From Paradesertivirga sp036399495 (GTDB taxonomy: Bacteria > Bacteroidota > Bacteroidia > Sphingobacteriales > Sphingobacteriaceae), in assembly GCA_036399495.1 (NCBI GenBank), contig DASWMZ010000127.1:44144-108143 (forward strand): 64,000 nt of DNA, read 5' to 3'. The notes beneath the pieces are model-generated. The model saw only the letters and a list, made by a program, of their open reading frames with translations, searched no databases and had not been told where the DNA came from. Shown here one piece after another: positions 26,927-35,747 of this stretch (positions are counted from its first letter, which is position 1; every line of letters begins with the position of its first letter). Position numbers and translations under genes: made by a program.

Positions 26927-28444
26927 ATGTCAGTTGATGTTCGTGTTCGTTTTGCGCCAAGCCCCACCGGTGGTTTGCATTTAGGTGGAGTTAGAACAGC
27001 TCTTTTTAATTATTTATTCGCTCGCAAACATGGTGGAAAATTTATTCTCCGAATCGAGGACACGGATCAGACACGTTTTGTAGAGGGTGCCGAAGAATAC
27101 ATCATCGAATGTTTGAAATGGTGTGGCATTACGCCGGATGAAGGTCCCGGTTTTGGCGGTGAATATGGCCCATATCGCCAAAGTGAAAGAAAATCAACTT
27201 ATAAGCAGTATGCCGAGCAATTAGTTGCAGATGGTTATGCCTATTATGCGTTCGATACTCCCGAAGAACTGGATAAAAAACGTTCGGAACTACCTAACTT
27301 CCAATATGGACAAGCGTATCGGGATGGAATGCGTAACTCACTTAGCCTCCCTATAAGTCAGGTTGATGAATTATTAAATAATGGAATCCCTTATGTCATT
27401 CGCATCAAGGTTCCAAAAAATGAAACTATCTCTTTTGATGATATATTACGTGAAGAAGTAAGCTTCGACACTTCTCTAGTTGATGATAAGGTTTTGCTTA
27501 AAGCTGATGGTATGCCAACTTACCATTTGGCTGTTGTAGTCGACGATTATCTGATGAAAATAACGCATGCTTTCAGAGGGGAAGAATGGCTGCCGTCTGC
27601 GCCGGTACATATTTTACTTTGGAAATATTTAGGATGGGAGGACGCAATGCCGAAATGGGCACACTTACCATTAATTTTAAAGCCTGATGGACATGGAAAA
27701 TTAAGTAAGCGCGATGGCGCTCGCTTAGGCTTCCCTGTTTATGCTATGAATTGGATGGATCCAAAAACACATGAACTAACGCAGGGTTTCCGTGAAATTG
27801 GATTTTTACCTGAAGCATTTGTTAATCTTCTTGGCATGCTTGGCTGGAATGATGGAAGCGATCAGGAGATTTTTTCAATACAGGAATTGATCACTAAATT
27901 TTCTCTGGAACGGGTGAATAAGTCGGGAGCTAAATTTGACTTTGAAAAGGCGAAATGGTACAATGCGGAGTGGATCAAGAAGCTTGAGGCTGAAAGTTTG
28001 AAGTTAAAAGTGATTGAAATACTACATCTTGAGAATATTGAAATCAGTCCTGAAAATGGCAAACTCCCAATAGTTATCGATCTGGTTAAAGATAGGTGTA
28101 CTTTATTGCCAGACTTTATTCAACAGGCAGGTTATTTTTTCCGCCAGCCTAAAGAATTTGACCTTGCTTCAGTTCAACCGAAATGGACAGTAGAGAAAGG
28201 ATCTTTCTTTCTCGCTTACAGTGAAATTGTAAACGCAATAACTGATCATTCGGCTGCAAATCTGGAAGTTTCCTTTAAAGCATTAGCCGAAGAAAAGGGT
28301 TTGAAAATAGGCGATGTGATGCTTCCATTTCGCATAATGCTGGTGGGCGGAAAGTTTGGACCGGCAGTTTTCGAAATCGCATCTATATTGGGAAAAGATG
28401 AAACGATCGGTAGAATAAATAATGGACTAGCGCTTCTTTCTTAA
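26927..28444 (+). CDS. gltX: Glutamyl-tRNA synthetase
   Basis: Charges tRNA-Glu with glutamate. It is 505 residues from ATG 26927, which is chosen because RVRFAPSPTGG then starts near residue 5, as in the family, and a -7 promoter element lies between this ATG and the earlier one. The class I HIGH-like motif is SPTGGLHLGG and the KMSKS-like motif is GKLSKRDG (near residue 257). The C-terminal anticodon-binding helical domain is complete. It is divergent from cysH, and its 3' end overlaps idi by 4 bases. Confidence 0.96.
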   Translation: MSVDVRVRFAPSPTGGLHLGGVRTALFNYLFARKHGGKFILRIEDTDQTRFVEGAEEYIIECLKWCGITPDEGPGFGGEYGPYRQSERKSTYKQYAEQLVADGYAYYAFDTPEELDKKRSELPNFQYGQAYRDGMRNSLSLPISQVDELLNNGIPYVIRIKVPKNETISFDDILREEVSFDTSLVDDKVLLKADGMPTYHLAVVVDDYLMKITHAFRGEEWLPSAPVHILLWKYLGWEDAMPKWAHLPLILKPDGHGKLSKRDGARLGFPVYAMNWMDPKTHELTQGFREIGFLPEAFVNLLGMLGWNDGSDQEIFSIQELITKFSLERVNKSGAKFDFEKAKWYNAEWIKKLEAESLKLKVIEILHLENIEISPENGKLPIVIDLVKDRCTLLPDFIQQAGYFFRQPKEFDLASVQPKWTVEKGSFFLAYSEIVNAITDHSAANLEVSFKALAEEKGLKIGDVMLPFRIMLVGGKFGPAVFEIASILGKDETIGRINNGLALLS

Positions 28445-28968
28445 TCCACTGAGTTTTCCATCCAATTTTTCACAAGCGGATATGCCAAATGAAACCAGGT
28501 TGTAAATTGATCTTTATTGTGATCAAGCATTTTATCTAATTCAATAAACGAAAGCCACTTAAATTCTTCTACTTCCTCGGCATCAGGTAAAACAGGACCG
28601 TTATAAGTTCCTAGAAAAACATGATCGAATTCATGCTCTGTAAGTCCGTTATCAAAAATGGATTTATAGGAAAAAGTGCTTATTTCATCCAGTTTGCAAT
28701 TGAATCCCATTTCTTCGTTTAATCTCCGGTTAGCTGCATTTAAAGTCTCTTCATTAGGCGCCGGGTGGCTGCAACAGGCATTGGTCCACAATCCCGGAGA
28801 ATGGTACTTAGATAAAGCTCTTCTTTGCAAAAGCATCTCCAATTTATCGTTTACAATAAATACCGAGAATGCACGGTGTAGCAAGCCCTTTCGATGTGCA
28901 AGCATTTTCTCCATGACACCCACCTGTTGGTCTTCGCGATCTACTAAAATTACGAATGATGGCTGCAT
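28441..28968 (-). CDS. idi: Isopentenyl-diphosphate delta-isomerase (type 1, Nudix)
   Basis: Interconverts isopentenyl and dimethylallyl diphosphate, the building blocks of isoprenoids. The 175-residue protein has the Nudix-type core: SPGLWTNACCSHPAPNEET (near residue 57) with the catalytic cysteine and metal-binding histidines, and RRLNEEMGF (near 83). The catalytic glutamate region EHEFDHVFLG lies near 113. It follows crtB with a one-base overlap (A of ATG at 28968), so the two are translated from one mRNA. Confidence 0.93.
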   Translation of the reverse strand: MQPSFVILVDREDQQVGVMEKMLAHRKGLLHRAFSVFIVNDKLEMLLQRRALSKYHSPGLWTNACCSHPAPNEETLNAANRRLNEEMGFNCKLDEISTFSYKSIFDNGLTEHEFDHVFLGTYNGPVLPDAEEVEEFKWLSFIELDKMLDHNKDQFTTWFHLAYPLVKNWMENSVD

Positions 28969-29813
28969 TAGATTAGATTTAGTTGGCTGCGCAAACCGGC
29001 TTTAAAAACAATAACCATTTTTATGTGATTTGGAATGCGCACTCTCTTTTCCAGAATAGTTTCTGATGTAGTTCTTTTTAGCTTTTTAAATAAAGCCATA
29101 TAATATCGATAAGCAACGTATACTCCAAAACGGCAATTAAGCGGAAGACGCTTAATACCTTCAAAACCCATCCGGAAATCTTCCTGGATATCTTTTTCTA
29201 TTTTTTGTTTTAAACTATCATTAAAAGTAGCACCCTTAAATCCTGGAAAGTAAAAGCGGTTTAAATCATCTACATCTGATTGAAGATCGCGTAGGAAATT
29301 TACTTTTTGAAAGGCTGATCCTAAAGCTTGAGCGTACTTTTTTAACGAATCGTAGGTTTTCCGGTTCCCATTACAAAAAACTTGTAAACACATTAAGCCA
29401 ACAACTTCCGCAGATCCGTAAACGTATTTATTAAGTTCGGGTTCGTTCAAATAATTTGTTTTGACCAAGTCCGAGCGCATGCTCTCAAAAAAAGAATTTA
29501 TTAACTCATGTTCGATATTATATTTATTAACCACTATCTGGAAAGTTTCCAAAATTGGATTTAAACTAATTTTATCTCTAATTGCTTTAAACGTATCTTC
29601 TTTAAAATCAGAAAGTAACGTATCTTTATCATAGTCATGAAAAGTGTCTACAATTTCATCAGCCAATCTAACCATCCCATATATAGCATATATTGGTTTT
29701 CTAATCTCGGCATCTAAAAGTTGTATAGCAGAGTAAAATGAGGTACTGTACTCTTTGGTGATGGTTTGGCTACACCTCGAAGCGAATGAATCAAATTTAG
29801 CTACTGTATTCAT
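28968..29813 (-). CDS. crtB: Phytoene/squalene synthase family protein (CrtB-like)
   Basis: A 281-residue prenyl-transferase of the trans-isoprenyl diphosphate synthase head-to-head class. The two aspartate-rich motifs are RLADEIVDTFHDYD (near residue 47) and NFLRDLQSDVDDLNRFYFP (near 172). The length and the coupling to idi favour phytoene synthase (carotenoid) over squalene synthase. However, no crtI, crtY or crtZ lies in the window, so the end product is inferred. A MarR regulator lies upstream in divergent orientation. Confidence 0.88.
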   Translation of the reverse strand: MNTVAKFDSFASRCSQTITKEYSTSFYSAIQLLDAEIRKPIYAIYGMVRLADEIVDTFHDYDKDTLLSDFKEDTFKAIRDKISLNPILETFQIVVNKYNIEHELINSFFESMRSDLVKTNYLNEPELNKYVYGSAEVVGLMCLQVFCNGNRKTYDSLKKYAQALGSAFQKVNFLRDLQSDVDDLNRFYFPGFKGATFNDSLKQKIEKDIQEDFRMGFEGIKRLPLNCRFGVYVAYRYYMALFKKLKRTTSETILEKRVRIPNHIKMVIVFKAGLRSQLNLI

Positions 29814-29861
29814 AAGGATGATATTATAACTAATATATTAAATATAAGTTATCAGAAACAA

Positions 29862-29903
29862 ATTAGAACAATATTTTCTAATTATAGAACTAAAATGTTC
29901 TAA
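29862..29903. promoter_or_regulatory. Candidate MarR operator cluster between crtB and marR
   Basis: Two perfect short inverted repeats sit side by side: ATTAGAA-CAATATT-TTCTAAT (29862-29882) and TAGAAC-TAAAAT-GTTCTA (29885-29902). The outer arms TTAGAACA (29863-29870) and TGTTCTAA (29896-29903) are also exact inverted copies. Such paired palindromes in the 110-base divergent spacer are what a MarR dimer normally binds. Confidence 0.6.
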
Positions 29904-29923
29904 TTTTACAAAAAAATGCAAAT

Positions 29924-30532
29924 ATGAGTTATTCATTGTACCGTGAACTTATTATTCTTACTGAAGAATTTGAAAAAGAATCACTCGGGGACGCGTCTAT
30001 ACACAATTTTTCAAATTGGTTGAATAACAAAGTTTCTACTAGTTACGATACTCAAGATAATTTGGATTGGGAAGGTAAGAAGAATGGTAGGTCAGCCGAA
30101 AGCATTATTAATACATCCATAGTTCATCTATATCGGTATGCTAAAATATATGGAAAACAGGCAATTGAGAAAACACCATTTTCAACACTCGACGAGATGA
30201 TTTTTCTCTTAAACCTGCTTCACCACGGCGATATGACCAAGAAGCAACTGGTTGATTTAAATATTCAGGAAAAATCCACCGGAATACAAATTATTAACAG
30301 ACTCTTGTCTGCCGGATTTATTTCAGAAAAACTTAATGATTTAGATAAAAGAAGCAAGTATGTTTCGATTTCCAAACAAGGCATAGAAGCACTAGATATA
30401 AATATGGATAAAATCAGAGATGCCAGTAGAACTGTGACCGGAAATCTAAATGAAGCTGAGAAGTCACAATTAATACGTTTGCTTCAAAAGCTTGAAAAGC
30501 ATCATCAATCGAAAATCAAAGAGTTCTTTTAG
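29924..30532 (+). CDS. MarR-family transcriptional regulator
   Basis: A 202-residue winged-helix regulator. The DNA-binding core spans about residues 85-160: MIFLLNLLHHGDMTKKQLVD, then the recognition helix around STGIQIINRLLSAGFI, and the wing region DLDKRSKYVSISKQG. Helical N- and C-terminal parts form the dimer. It is longer at the N-terminus (about 60 residues) than classical MarR (about 140). It is divergent from crtB-idi, with palindromes in between, so it probably represses them and itself. The 3' end overlaps the EamA gene by 17 bases. Confidence 0.85.
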   Translation: MSYSLYRELIILTEEFEKESLGDASIHNFSNWLNNKVSTSYDTQDNLDWEGKKNGRSAESIINTSIVHLYRYAKIYGKQAIEKTPFSTLDEMIFLLNLLHHGDMTKKQLVDLNIQEKSTGIQIINRLLSAGFISEKLNDLDKRSKYVSISKQGIEALDINMDKIRDASRTVTGNLNEAEKSQLIRLLQKLEKHHQSKIKEFF

Positions 30533-31433
30533 CCCCTTTATTCAGCTCCTTAATAAATTGCCAGTTGAATATTACTACAGCAATAAAAAGCAAAAGGTAA
30601 GCAACAGCCTGAATGCCTGACACGGTTTCGTTGAAATACATAAACGCTACCGTAAACGACACTATTGGATTTATATAGATAATGATTCCCATTGTTGAAG
30701 AATCTAAGCCCATCAGAGCGTACAGGCTTAACACGAGTGGGATAATGGTGAAGAATAATGCGATGATAGAGATATTAATCCAAAATGGTATGTCAAACGG
30801 GATGGTAAAATGATTGAAAAGAAATATCGGAGTTATAATCATCGTAGCTATCATTAGCTGGAGACCTAACAAAAGCAGCTTATCAATTTGAAACGTAACT
30901 CTTTGAATGAGAAGATAAGCAGCATAGAAGGTAGCTATAAATATTGACCATATTACATCATGGAAGGATCCTCTAGCGAGTATTAAAATACTGCAAACCG
31001 CCAATAGAATACCAGCTACCTTGTAAATAGTTGCACTTTCTTTTAACAACGTAAATCCACCTAGTGCTGTGATTAATGGACATACCATATAAGCAAAAGC
31101 GGAAGATTTTAAGCTTACGTTATTTATAACATAGATAAAAGAATACCAATTAACAGTAATGCAAACCCCTGCCAGGAGCGTATAAAGTAGAAATTTCTTT
31201 TTCTCACTTGAAGGAAGAGCTTTTATGTTTGAAAGATCTCCTTGAATGCTTTGCCTTCTAAATACAAGCAGTAGCACCAAGGTTAAACCTAGGGAAAACA
31301 ATATTCTACAATATAAAATTTGTTCAGCAGGATAAGCCTGTAATTCCCGTAAGGGAATTGCAAAAAATCCCCAGATTATGGCAGCAGATAGAGCCGATAG
31401 AAAGTATTTGAATCGGCTTTGCTGAACGGTCAA
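30516..31433 (-). CDS. EamA-family drug/metabolite permease (RarD-like)
   Basis: A 305-residue inner-membrane protein with about ten hydrophobic segments arranged as two EamA halves (near residues 8-140 and 150-290). The N-terminal segment FLSALSAAIIWGFFAIPLR resembles RarD. The substrate is not known. The start is TTG at 31433, overlapping the ridA stop codon as TTGA. No ATG precedes the first membrane helix, so TTG is required. It is co-transcribed with ridA. Confidence 0.82.
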   Translation of the reverse strand: MTVQQSRFKYFLSALSAAIIWGFFAIPLRELQAYPAEQILYCRILFSLGLTLVLLLVFRRQSIQGDLSNIKALPSSEKKKFLLYTLLAGVCITVNWYSFIYVINNVSLKSSAFAYMVCPLITALGGFTLLKESATIYKVAGILLAVCSILILARGSFHDVIWSIFIATFYAAYLLIQRVTFQIDKLLLLGLQLMIATMIITPIFLFNHFTIPFDIPFWINISIIALFFTIIPLVLSLYALMGLDSSTMGIIIYINPIVSFTVAFMYFNETVSGIQAVAYLLLFIAVVIFNWQFIKELNKGAKRTL

Positions 31434-31810
31434 TCCAGATACGCTATAGCCGATATTTCGACATTAACACCTTTAGGAAGGCCGGCCACAGCTACAGTTT
31501 CTCTTGCAGGATAATCCGAGGAAAAATAAGAGCCATAAATTTCATTCACAGATGGGAATAAAGACATATTTGAAAGGAAAATAGTAGTCTTAACTATATT
31601 GTGAAATGAAAAACCTGCTTCAATTAATATAGCTTCAAGATTTTTCATCACTTGATGAGTCTCATCTTTCAGATCATTTATAACTAATTCGCCGCTAGAT
31701 GGATTGATCGCAATCTGACCTGAAATATATAAAACGTCTTTAACCAAAACAGCTTGATTATAGGGACCTATTGGTGCAGGAGCTTTAGGAGTATTTATTA
31801 GTTTTTTCAT
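31430..31810 (-). CDS. ridA: RidA-family reactive imine/enamine deaminase
   Basis: A 126-residue trimeric enzyme that hydrolyses reactive 2-aminoacrylate-type imines formed by PLP enzymes. Family signature residues are visible: APAPIGPYNQAV near residue 10, YISGQIAINPSSGEL, and the catalytic arginine in YPARETVAVAGLPKGVNVEI (near residue 105). It lies 15 bases after the 44-residue membrane protein gene and overlaps the EamA gene by 4 bases. Confidence 0.93.
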   Translation of the reverse strand: MKKLINTPKAPAPIGPYNQAVLVKDVLYISGQIAINPSSGELVINDLKDETHQVMKNLEAILIEAGFSFHNIVKTTIFLSNMSLFPSVNEIYGSYFSSDYPARETVAVAGLPKGVNVEISAIAYLD

Positions 31811-31825
31811 AAAGTCTGTATGTAG

Positions 31826-31960
31826 TTAAGAGAGCCATTCAATTAACTTGTAAATTATTCCTCCAAGAAAGATTAGTATAGCTGTAGCATTAATAAAATG
31901 CATCACCTTTAAATTAAAATTTTCCGGTCGATTGGGATCTCTTTTTCTAAAAAAGTACAT
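31826..31960 (-). CDS. Small single-span membrane protein (44 residues)
   Basis: ATG at 31960-31958, stop TAA at 31828-31826. The peptide begins MYFFRKRDPNRPENFNLKV and continues with a hydrophobic helix (ATAILIFLGGIIYKLI near residues 26-41) ending in EWLS. The charged N-terminus with a single helix resembles small conserved membrane proteins of Sphingobacteriaceae, perhaps DUF6728, though I cannot confirm the family. A -7 element (TATATTTG, 31971-31964) sits 3 bases upstream, so the mRNA may be leaderless. ridA follows at 15 bases. Confidence 0.7.
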   Translation of the reverse strand: MYFFRKRDPNRPENFNLKVMHFINATAILIFLGGIIYKLIEWLS

Positions 31961-31970
31961 ATACAAATAT

Positions 31971-32002
31971 AAAAAAAGAGGGCTTCTTTTCGGAAGCCCT
32001 CT
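31971..32002 (-). terminator. Intrinsic terminator of the OmpA-family gene
   Basis: On the minus strand, GAGGGCTTC (32001-31993) pairs perfectly with GAAGCCCTC (31986-31978) around a six-base loop, followed by seven T (31977-31971). The T-tract touches the -7 element of the next gene, so termination and re-initiation are adjacent. Confidence 0.9.
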
Positions 32003-32031
32003 CGGAGATAATAGCTTAATACTAAATTATC

Positions 32032-33357
32032 CTATTTTTTAATTTCAACACGACGGTTTTGCATGCGGCCTTCTTCAGTTTCGTTAGAAGCTACAGGGCG
32101 GCTTTCACCGAAAGCTTTAACGCTTAAACGGTTAGCATCAACACCAGAATTTACTAAGTAAGTTTTAACTGAATTAGCTCTGTCTCTTGAAAGATTCATG
32201 TTGTAAGAATCAGTTCCTTCAGCAGAAGCATGTCCTTCTAAAGCCGCTTTACCTGAACCTGCTTTTAGGTCGGCTGAAACTGCATCTAATACTGGGTAAG
32301 AAGAAGTTTTCAAAACTGAACTATCAAATTCAAACTGGATAGTTGAACCACTTGAAATGCCGGCACCTAATGATGCTTCAGGGTGAGTTAGAGGGCAACC
32401 AGAACCATCAACAACAGTACCAGCAGGAGTTCCTGGGCATCTGTCGAATTTGTCAGCTACACCATCACCATCAGCATCAGCTGAAAGTTGGTTAACAGTT
32501 CCTTCTAATGTGCTTACACGAGTTTTTAAAGCTTCAACTTCCTGACGAAGAGTTGGATCTTTCAATTCATCATACATTAAAGCGATTGGGTTAGCCCACT
32601 CTAAGCTAGGTTTAGCAGAGCTTCCAAGCGAAAACTCAAGACCTGCATATCCATAAGACCATTTGTCTTTATTAGATACACCATTTCCCCAGTATCCGTC
32701 AAGATTATCAGAATCAAGGAAGTTGGCATCGTAACCTAGGTTAAGAGCAACTCTGTTACTTAGTTTGAAATTAACACCAGCTCCAACAGGGATAAATAAC
32801 TCACGAACCTCACGGTCATCGTCATTCATTACTTGAGGAAAATTTGCTTCAGGATAAGCTTTGTAACTAGCTAAACCAGCACCTACCTGTACAAAGAAAT
32901 TAATTGCATTGTCTCTCTTTAAGAAGTCAATAGATCCAATATTCGCAACTCCTTTTAATGCAAGGGCATAGTGCAATTCAGTTTCGAAGCTAGATGGCGT
33001 CTTAGCAGGCAAAGGAGTTTTTCTTCCTTCATTGTCGTCAAACTCAGCAGCAATATCTCCGCGGTGAAAGTCCAATTTTAAGCCGAAAGTGTGCGAAAGC
33101 TGCTTTTTAAGGAAAGCTCCATAACCAAATTTACTATCAACTCCATAATCGTTTGTTCCGAATGGAATAGCTGAGGTTAATGCTCCTGCGTTAACGCCAA
33201 GCGACCAAGTTCTGTACTGAGCTCTACCGCCAAACAACGTGGCAGATGAGTTTGAAGTTGTTGTTGTAGTGGTGGTCGTCTCTTGAGCCGAGGCAGCTAA
33301 GCTAGCCAGGGTCACCATCGAACAGGCAACAACTTTTTTAATTGTAGAATAATTCAT
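32032..33357 (-). CDS. OmpA-family outer-membrane protein with thrombospondin-3-type repeat
   Basis: An abundant-type outer-membrane protein of 441 residues. A signal peptide (about residues 1-25, ending AASAQ) precedes an eight-strand-like N-terminal beta-barrel (about 45-250) and a short coiled segment (LRQEVEALKTRVSTLEG). A calcium-binding TSP3 loop, DADGDGVADKFDRCPG, and a C-terminal peptidoglycan-binding OmpA domain follow. The OmpA domain has the diaminopimelate-contact residues in MNLSRDRANSVKTYL and ends in NRRVEIKK. It tethers the outer membrane to the cell wall. It has a near-consensus promoter and a strong terminator, which fits high expression. Confidence 0.92.
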   Translation of the reverse strand: MNYSTIKKVVACSMVTLASLAASAQETTTTTTTTSNSSATLFGGRAQYRTWSLGVNAGALTSAIPFGTNDYGVDSKFGYGAFLKKQLSHTFGLKLDFHRGDIAAEFDDNEGRKTPLPAKTPSSFETELHYALALKGVANIGSIDFLKRDNAINFFVQVGAGLASYKAYPEANFPQVMNDDDREVRELFIPVGAGVNFKLSNRVALNLGYDANFLDSDNLDGYWGNGVSNKDKWSYGYAGLEFSLGSSAKPSLEWANPIALMYDELKDPTLRQEVEALKTRVSTLEGTVNQLSADADGDGVADKFDRCPGTPAGTVVDGSGCPLTHPEASLGAGISSGSTIQFEFDSSVLKTSSYPVLDAVSADLKAGSGKAALEGHASAEGTDSYNMNLSRDRANSVKTYLVNSGVDANRLSVKAFGESRPVASNETEEGRMQNRRVEIKK

Positions 33358-33403
33358 GCTTTGTTTTTTTTAAGGTTAACAATTTTAATTGCGTAATTTT
33401 TCA

Positions 33404-33434
33404 CAAAATTAATTATAAGTTTGATATCACCAAA
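33404..33434 (-). promoter_or_regulatory. Consensus Bacteroidota promoter of the OmpA-family gene
   Basis: On the minus strand, TTTG (33434-33431), a 19-base spacer and TAATTTTG (33411-33404) give a full match to TTTG-N19-TAnnTTTG. The start point should be near 33398, leaving a leader of about 40 bases. Confidence 0.8.
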
Positions 33435-33520
33435 TAATTGTCAAATACCATACCTTTCTTATTTTGCTAAACACAACAAACAAAAAAAGGTTTATCTTTT
33501 ATTTCAATTTTGTTTGATGT

Positions 33521-34810
33521 ATGAAATATAACCCTGTCGATTCATTATTGTTCATAAGCAATCGTAAGAAATTTACAAGTCAGCTGAAATTCAATGCGAT
33601 AGCTTTATTTAATTCTAACGATCAATACTTGCGAAGCGGAGATCAAACCTTTCCTTTTAGACAAAATTCTGATTTTTTTTATTTGACAGGAATCGATCAG
33701 GAGGAATCTGTACTTCTATTATTTCCCGATTGTCCTAATAATAATTACAAGGAAGTCCTATTTATTAGACAGACAAACGACCTGATAAAGGTTTGGGAGG
33801 GTTATAAATACACTAAAGAACGAGCAAAAGAAATCTCGGGCGTGAAACAGGTTTTCTGGCTAGACGAACTATGGCCCGTATTATCCTCGATAATTACTTA
33901 TTCTGAAAGCATTTATCTGAATTCCAATGAAAATGACCGTTCAACTGATGAAATCTCGACCCGTGACCTGCGCTTTACCAAAACTTTAAAAGAAAGATAT
34001 CCTCTTCATGAATATAAAAGAGCGGCGCCTATTCTCCGCGAATTGCGTTCTGTAAAATCACAAATCGAAATCGACTTAACAGCTAAGGCCTGCGCCATAA
34101 CCAAAGATGCTTTTTTAAGGGTTTTGAGATATGTAAAGCCCGGTACTAAAGAATATGAGATTGAAGCAGAAATCATACATGAATTTATAAGACAAGGAGC
34201 AACGGGGCATGCCTATAGCCCCATTATAGCTTCGGGCGAAAACGCCAATATCCTTCATTATAATGATAACAACCAAACCTGTAAAGATGGTGAAATAATT
34301 CTTTTCGACTTTGGAGCTGAATACGCTAATTATAATGCGGATCTGAGCAGGTCTATCCCGGTTAACGGACGCTTCACTAGGCGGCAGGCGGATGTTTATA
34401 AAGCGGTTTTACACGTTTTTAAAGAAGCAAGAAAAATGCTGGTGTCCGGCACCGTTTGGAACGAATATCAAACCGAAGTTGGAAAGATCATGACAGACCA
34501 GTTAATACAGCTAGGTTTATTGACAAAACATGATGTAGAGCGCCAAAACCCCGGCATGCCTTTATATAAGAAGTATTTCATGCATGGTACTTCCCATCAT
34601 TTGGGATTAGATGTGCATGATTTTGCCAGTCGTTACCGGCCCTTTGAACCTGGAAACATTTTAACTTGTGAACCCGGAATATATATACAGGAAGAAGGTT
34701 TAGGAATCCGTTTGGAAAACGATATTTTGATTACGGCAGATGGCAATATTGATTTAATGGCTGATATACCTATCGAGCCTGAAGAAATCGAAGAAATTAT
34801 GAATTCTTAA
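33521..34810 (+). CDS. pepP: Xaa-Pro aminopeptidase (aminopeptidase P)
   Basis: A 429-residue metalloprotease of family M24 that removes N-terminal residues preceding proline. The N-terminal aminopeptidase P domain (about 1-150) is followed by the pita-bread fold. Its dinuclear metal ligands are visible: FDFGAEYANYNADLSRSIP (two aspartates, near 266-277), GTSHHLGLDVHD (histidine, near 360), CEPGIYI (glutamate) and RLENDILIT (glutamate). The 3' end overlaps meaB by 14 bases in convergent orientation. Confidence 0.93.
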   Translation: MKYNPVDSLLFISNRKKFTSQLKFNAIALFNSNDQYLRSGDQTFPFRQNSDFFYLTGIDQEESVLLLFPDCPNNNYKEVLFIRQTNDLIKVWEGYKYTKERAKEISGVKQVFWLDELWPVLSSIITYSESIYLNSNENDRSTDEISTRDLRFTKTLKERYPLHEYKRAAPILRELRSVKSQIEIDLTAKACAITKDAFLRVLRYVKPGTKEYEIEAEIIHEFIRQGATGHAYSPIIASGENANILHYNDNNQTCKDGEIILFDFGAEYANYNADLSRSIPVNGRFTRRQADVYKAVLHVFKEARKMLVSGTVWNEYQTEVGKIMTDQLIQLGLLTKHDVERQNPGMPLYKKYFMHGTSHHLGLDVHDFASRYRPFEPGNILTCEPGIYIQEEGLGIRLENDILITADGNIDLMADIPIEPEEIEEIMNS

Positions 34811-35657
34811 TTTTAGATTCAACGAATTTATACAGATTGAAACCTGTTTTTTCGGATTCTTCAGCAATCTCCTTTTGTAGCGACTCTGAACGAATGTCGG
34901 ACATGCGTTTTTCCTGAATAAGTTTCCAGGCTTTTTGAGCTAATAAATAAGTTTTGTCTTTAGCCGAATGTTGGAAATTTTTGATAAAAGTGATTAGATC
35001 TTCCACTCCTTCACTTTTTGTAGCAACCGTTTTAAATACTGACATTTTGTGTTGAGGCATCTTTCGGAGATTCTCCACGAATTTATCAGCACCTTCCCGA
35101 TCTGCTTTATTCACAACAAAACAATCAGCAATTTCCATAATACCTGATTTGATTGACTGTATTTCATCGCCCGATTCTGGTACCAATACTAACAGCGTAA
35201 TATTTGCCAGAGAAGCAATTTCAATTTCCGACTGGCCTACGCCTACAGTTTCTAGTATGATATAATCAAATCCGGACGACTTTAATACATCAGTCATTTC
35301 AATTATTTTTCCTGATAATCCACCTAAAGAGCCTCTTGATGCAATAGACCTAATATAAATATTAGGATCTGTAGAATAAGTTTGCATCCTGATGCGATCA
35401 CCCAGTAATGACCCGAAATTATATGGTGATGTAGGGTCAACTGCCAGGACCGCGATGCGAGCATTTTCCTTTAGTAATTCGCTGATTAAGCTTTTAACTA
35501 AAGTGCTTTTGCCCGCTCCGGGGGGACCAGTGATGCCTATTACCACTGCTTTATTTGGAATAAGATTTAACAGAATATCCTCTGTTCCGGATAAATCGTT
35601 TTCTACAACCGTAAGCATACGCGATATCTCGCGGAAAGACTTAACCCTGGCTTCCAT
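34797..35657 (-). CDS. meaB: Methylmalonyl-CoA mutase-associated GTPase MeaB/ArgK
   Basis: A G3E P-loop GTPase that protects and reloads the B12 enzyme methylmalonyl-CoA mutase. The 286-residue protein has GITGPPGAGKSTLVKSL (near residue 41), AVDPTSPYNFGSLLGDRIRM (near 74), ETVGVGQSEIEI (near 136) and NKAD (near 181). It is shorter than many homologues (about 320-330), mainly at the ends. The mutase itself is not in this window. Confidence 0.9.
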   Translation of the reverse strand: MEARVKSFREISRMLTVVENDLSGTEDILLNLIPNKAVVIGITGPPGAGKSTLVKSLISELLKENARIAVLAVDPTSPYNFGSLLGDRIRMQTYSTDPNIYIRSIASRGSLGGLSGKIIEMTDVLKSSGFDYIILETVGVGQSEIEIASLANITLLVLVPESGDEIQSIKSGIMEIADCFVVNKADREGADKFVENLRKMPQHKMSVFKTVATKSEGVEDLITFIKNFQHSAKDKTYLLAQKAWKLIQEKRMSDIRSESLQKEIAEESEKTGFNLYKFVESKIKNS

Positions 35658-35729
35658 AGCTTAATGAAAGTTTAAAAGCATTTATCATAAAGCTAATTTA
35701 GATAATTAGCCTGTTATAACTTATACAAT

Positions 35730-35737
35730 TATATTTG
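35730..35737 (+). promoter_or_regulatory. -7 promoter element for the GT32-led operon
   Basis: TATATTTG matches TAnnTTTG exactly, 10 bases before ATG 35748, so the leader would be only a few bases long. No TTG lies at the expected -33 distance. It probably drives the four overlapping glycosyltransferase genes to 39318. Confidence 0.5.
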
Positions 35738-35747
35738 CAGGGATAGC

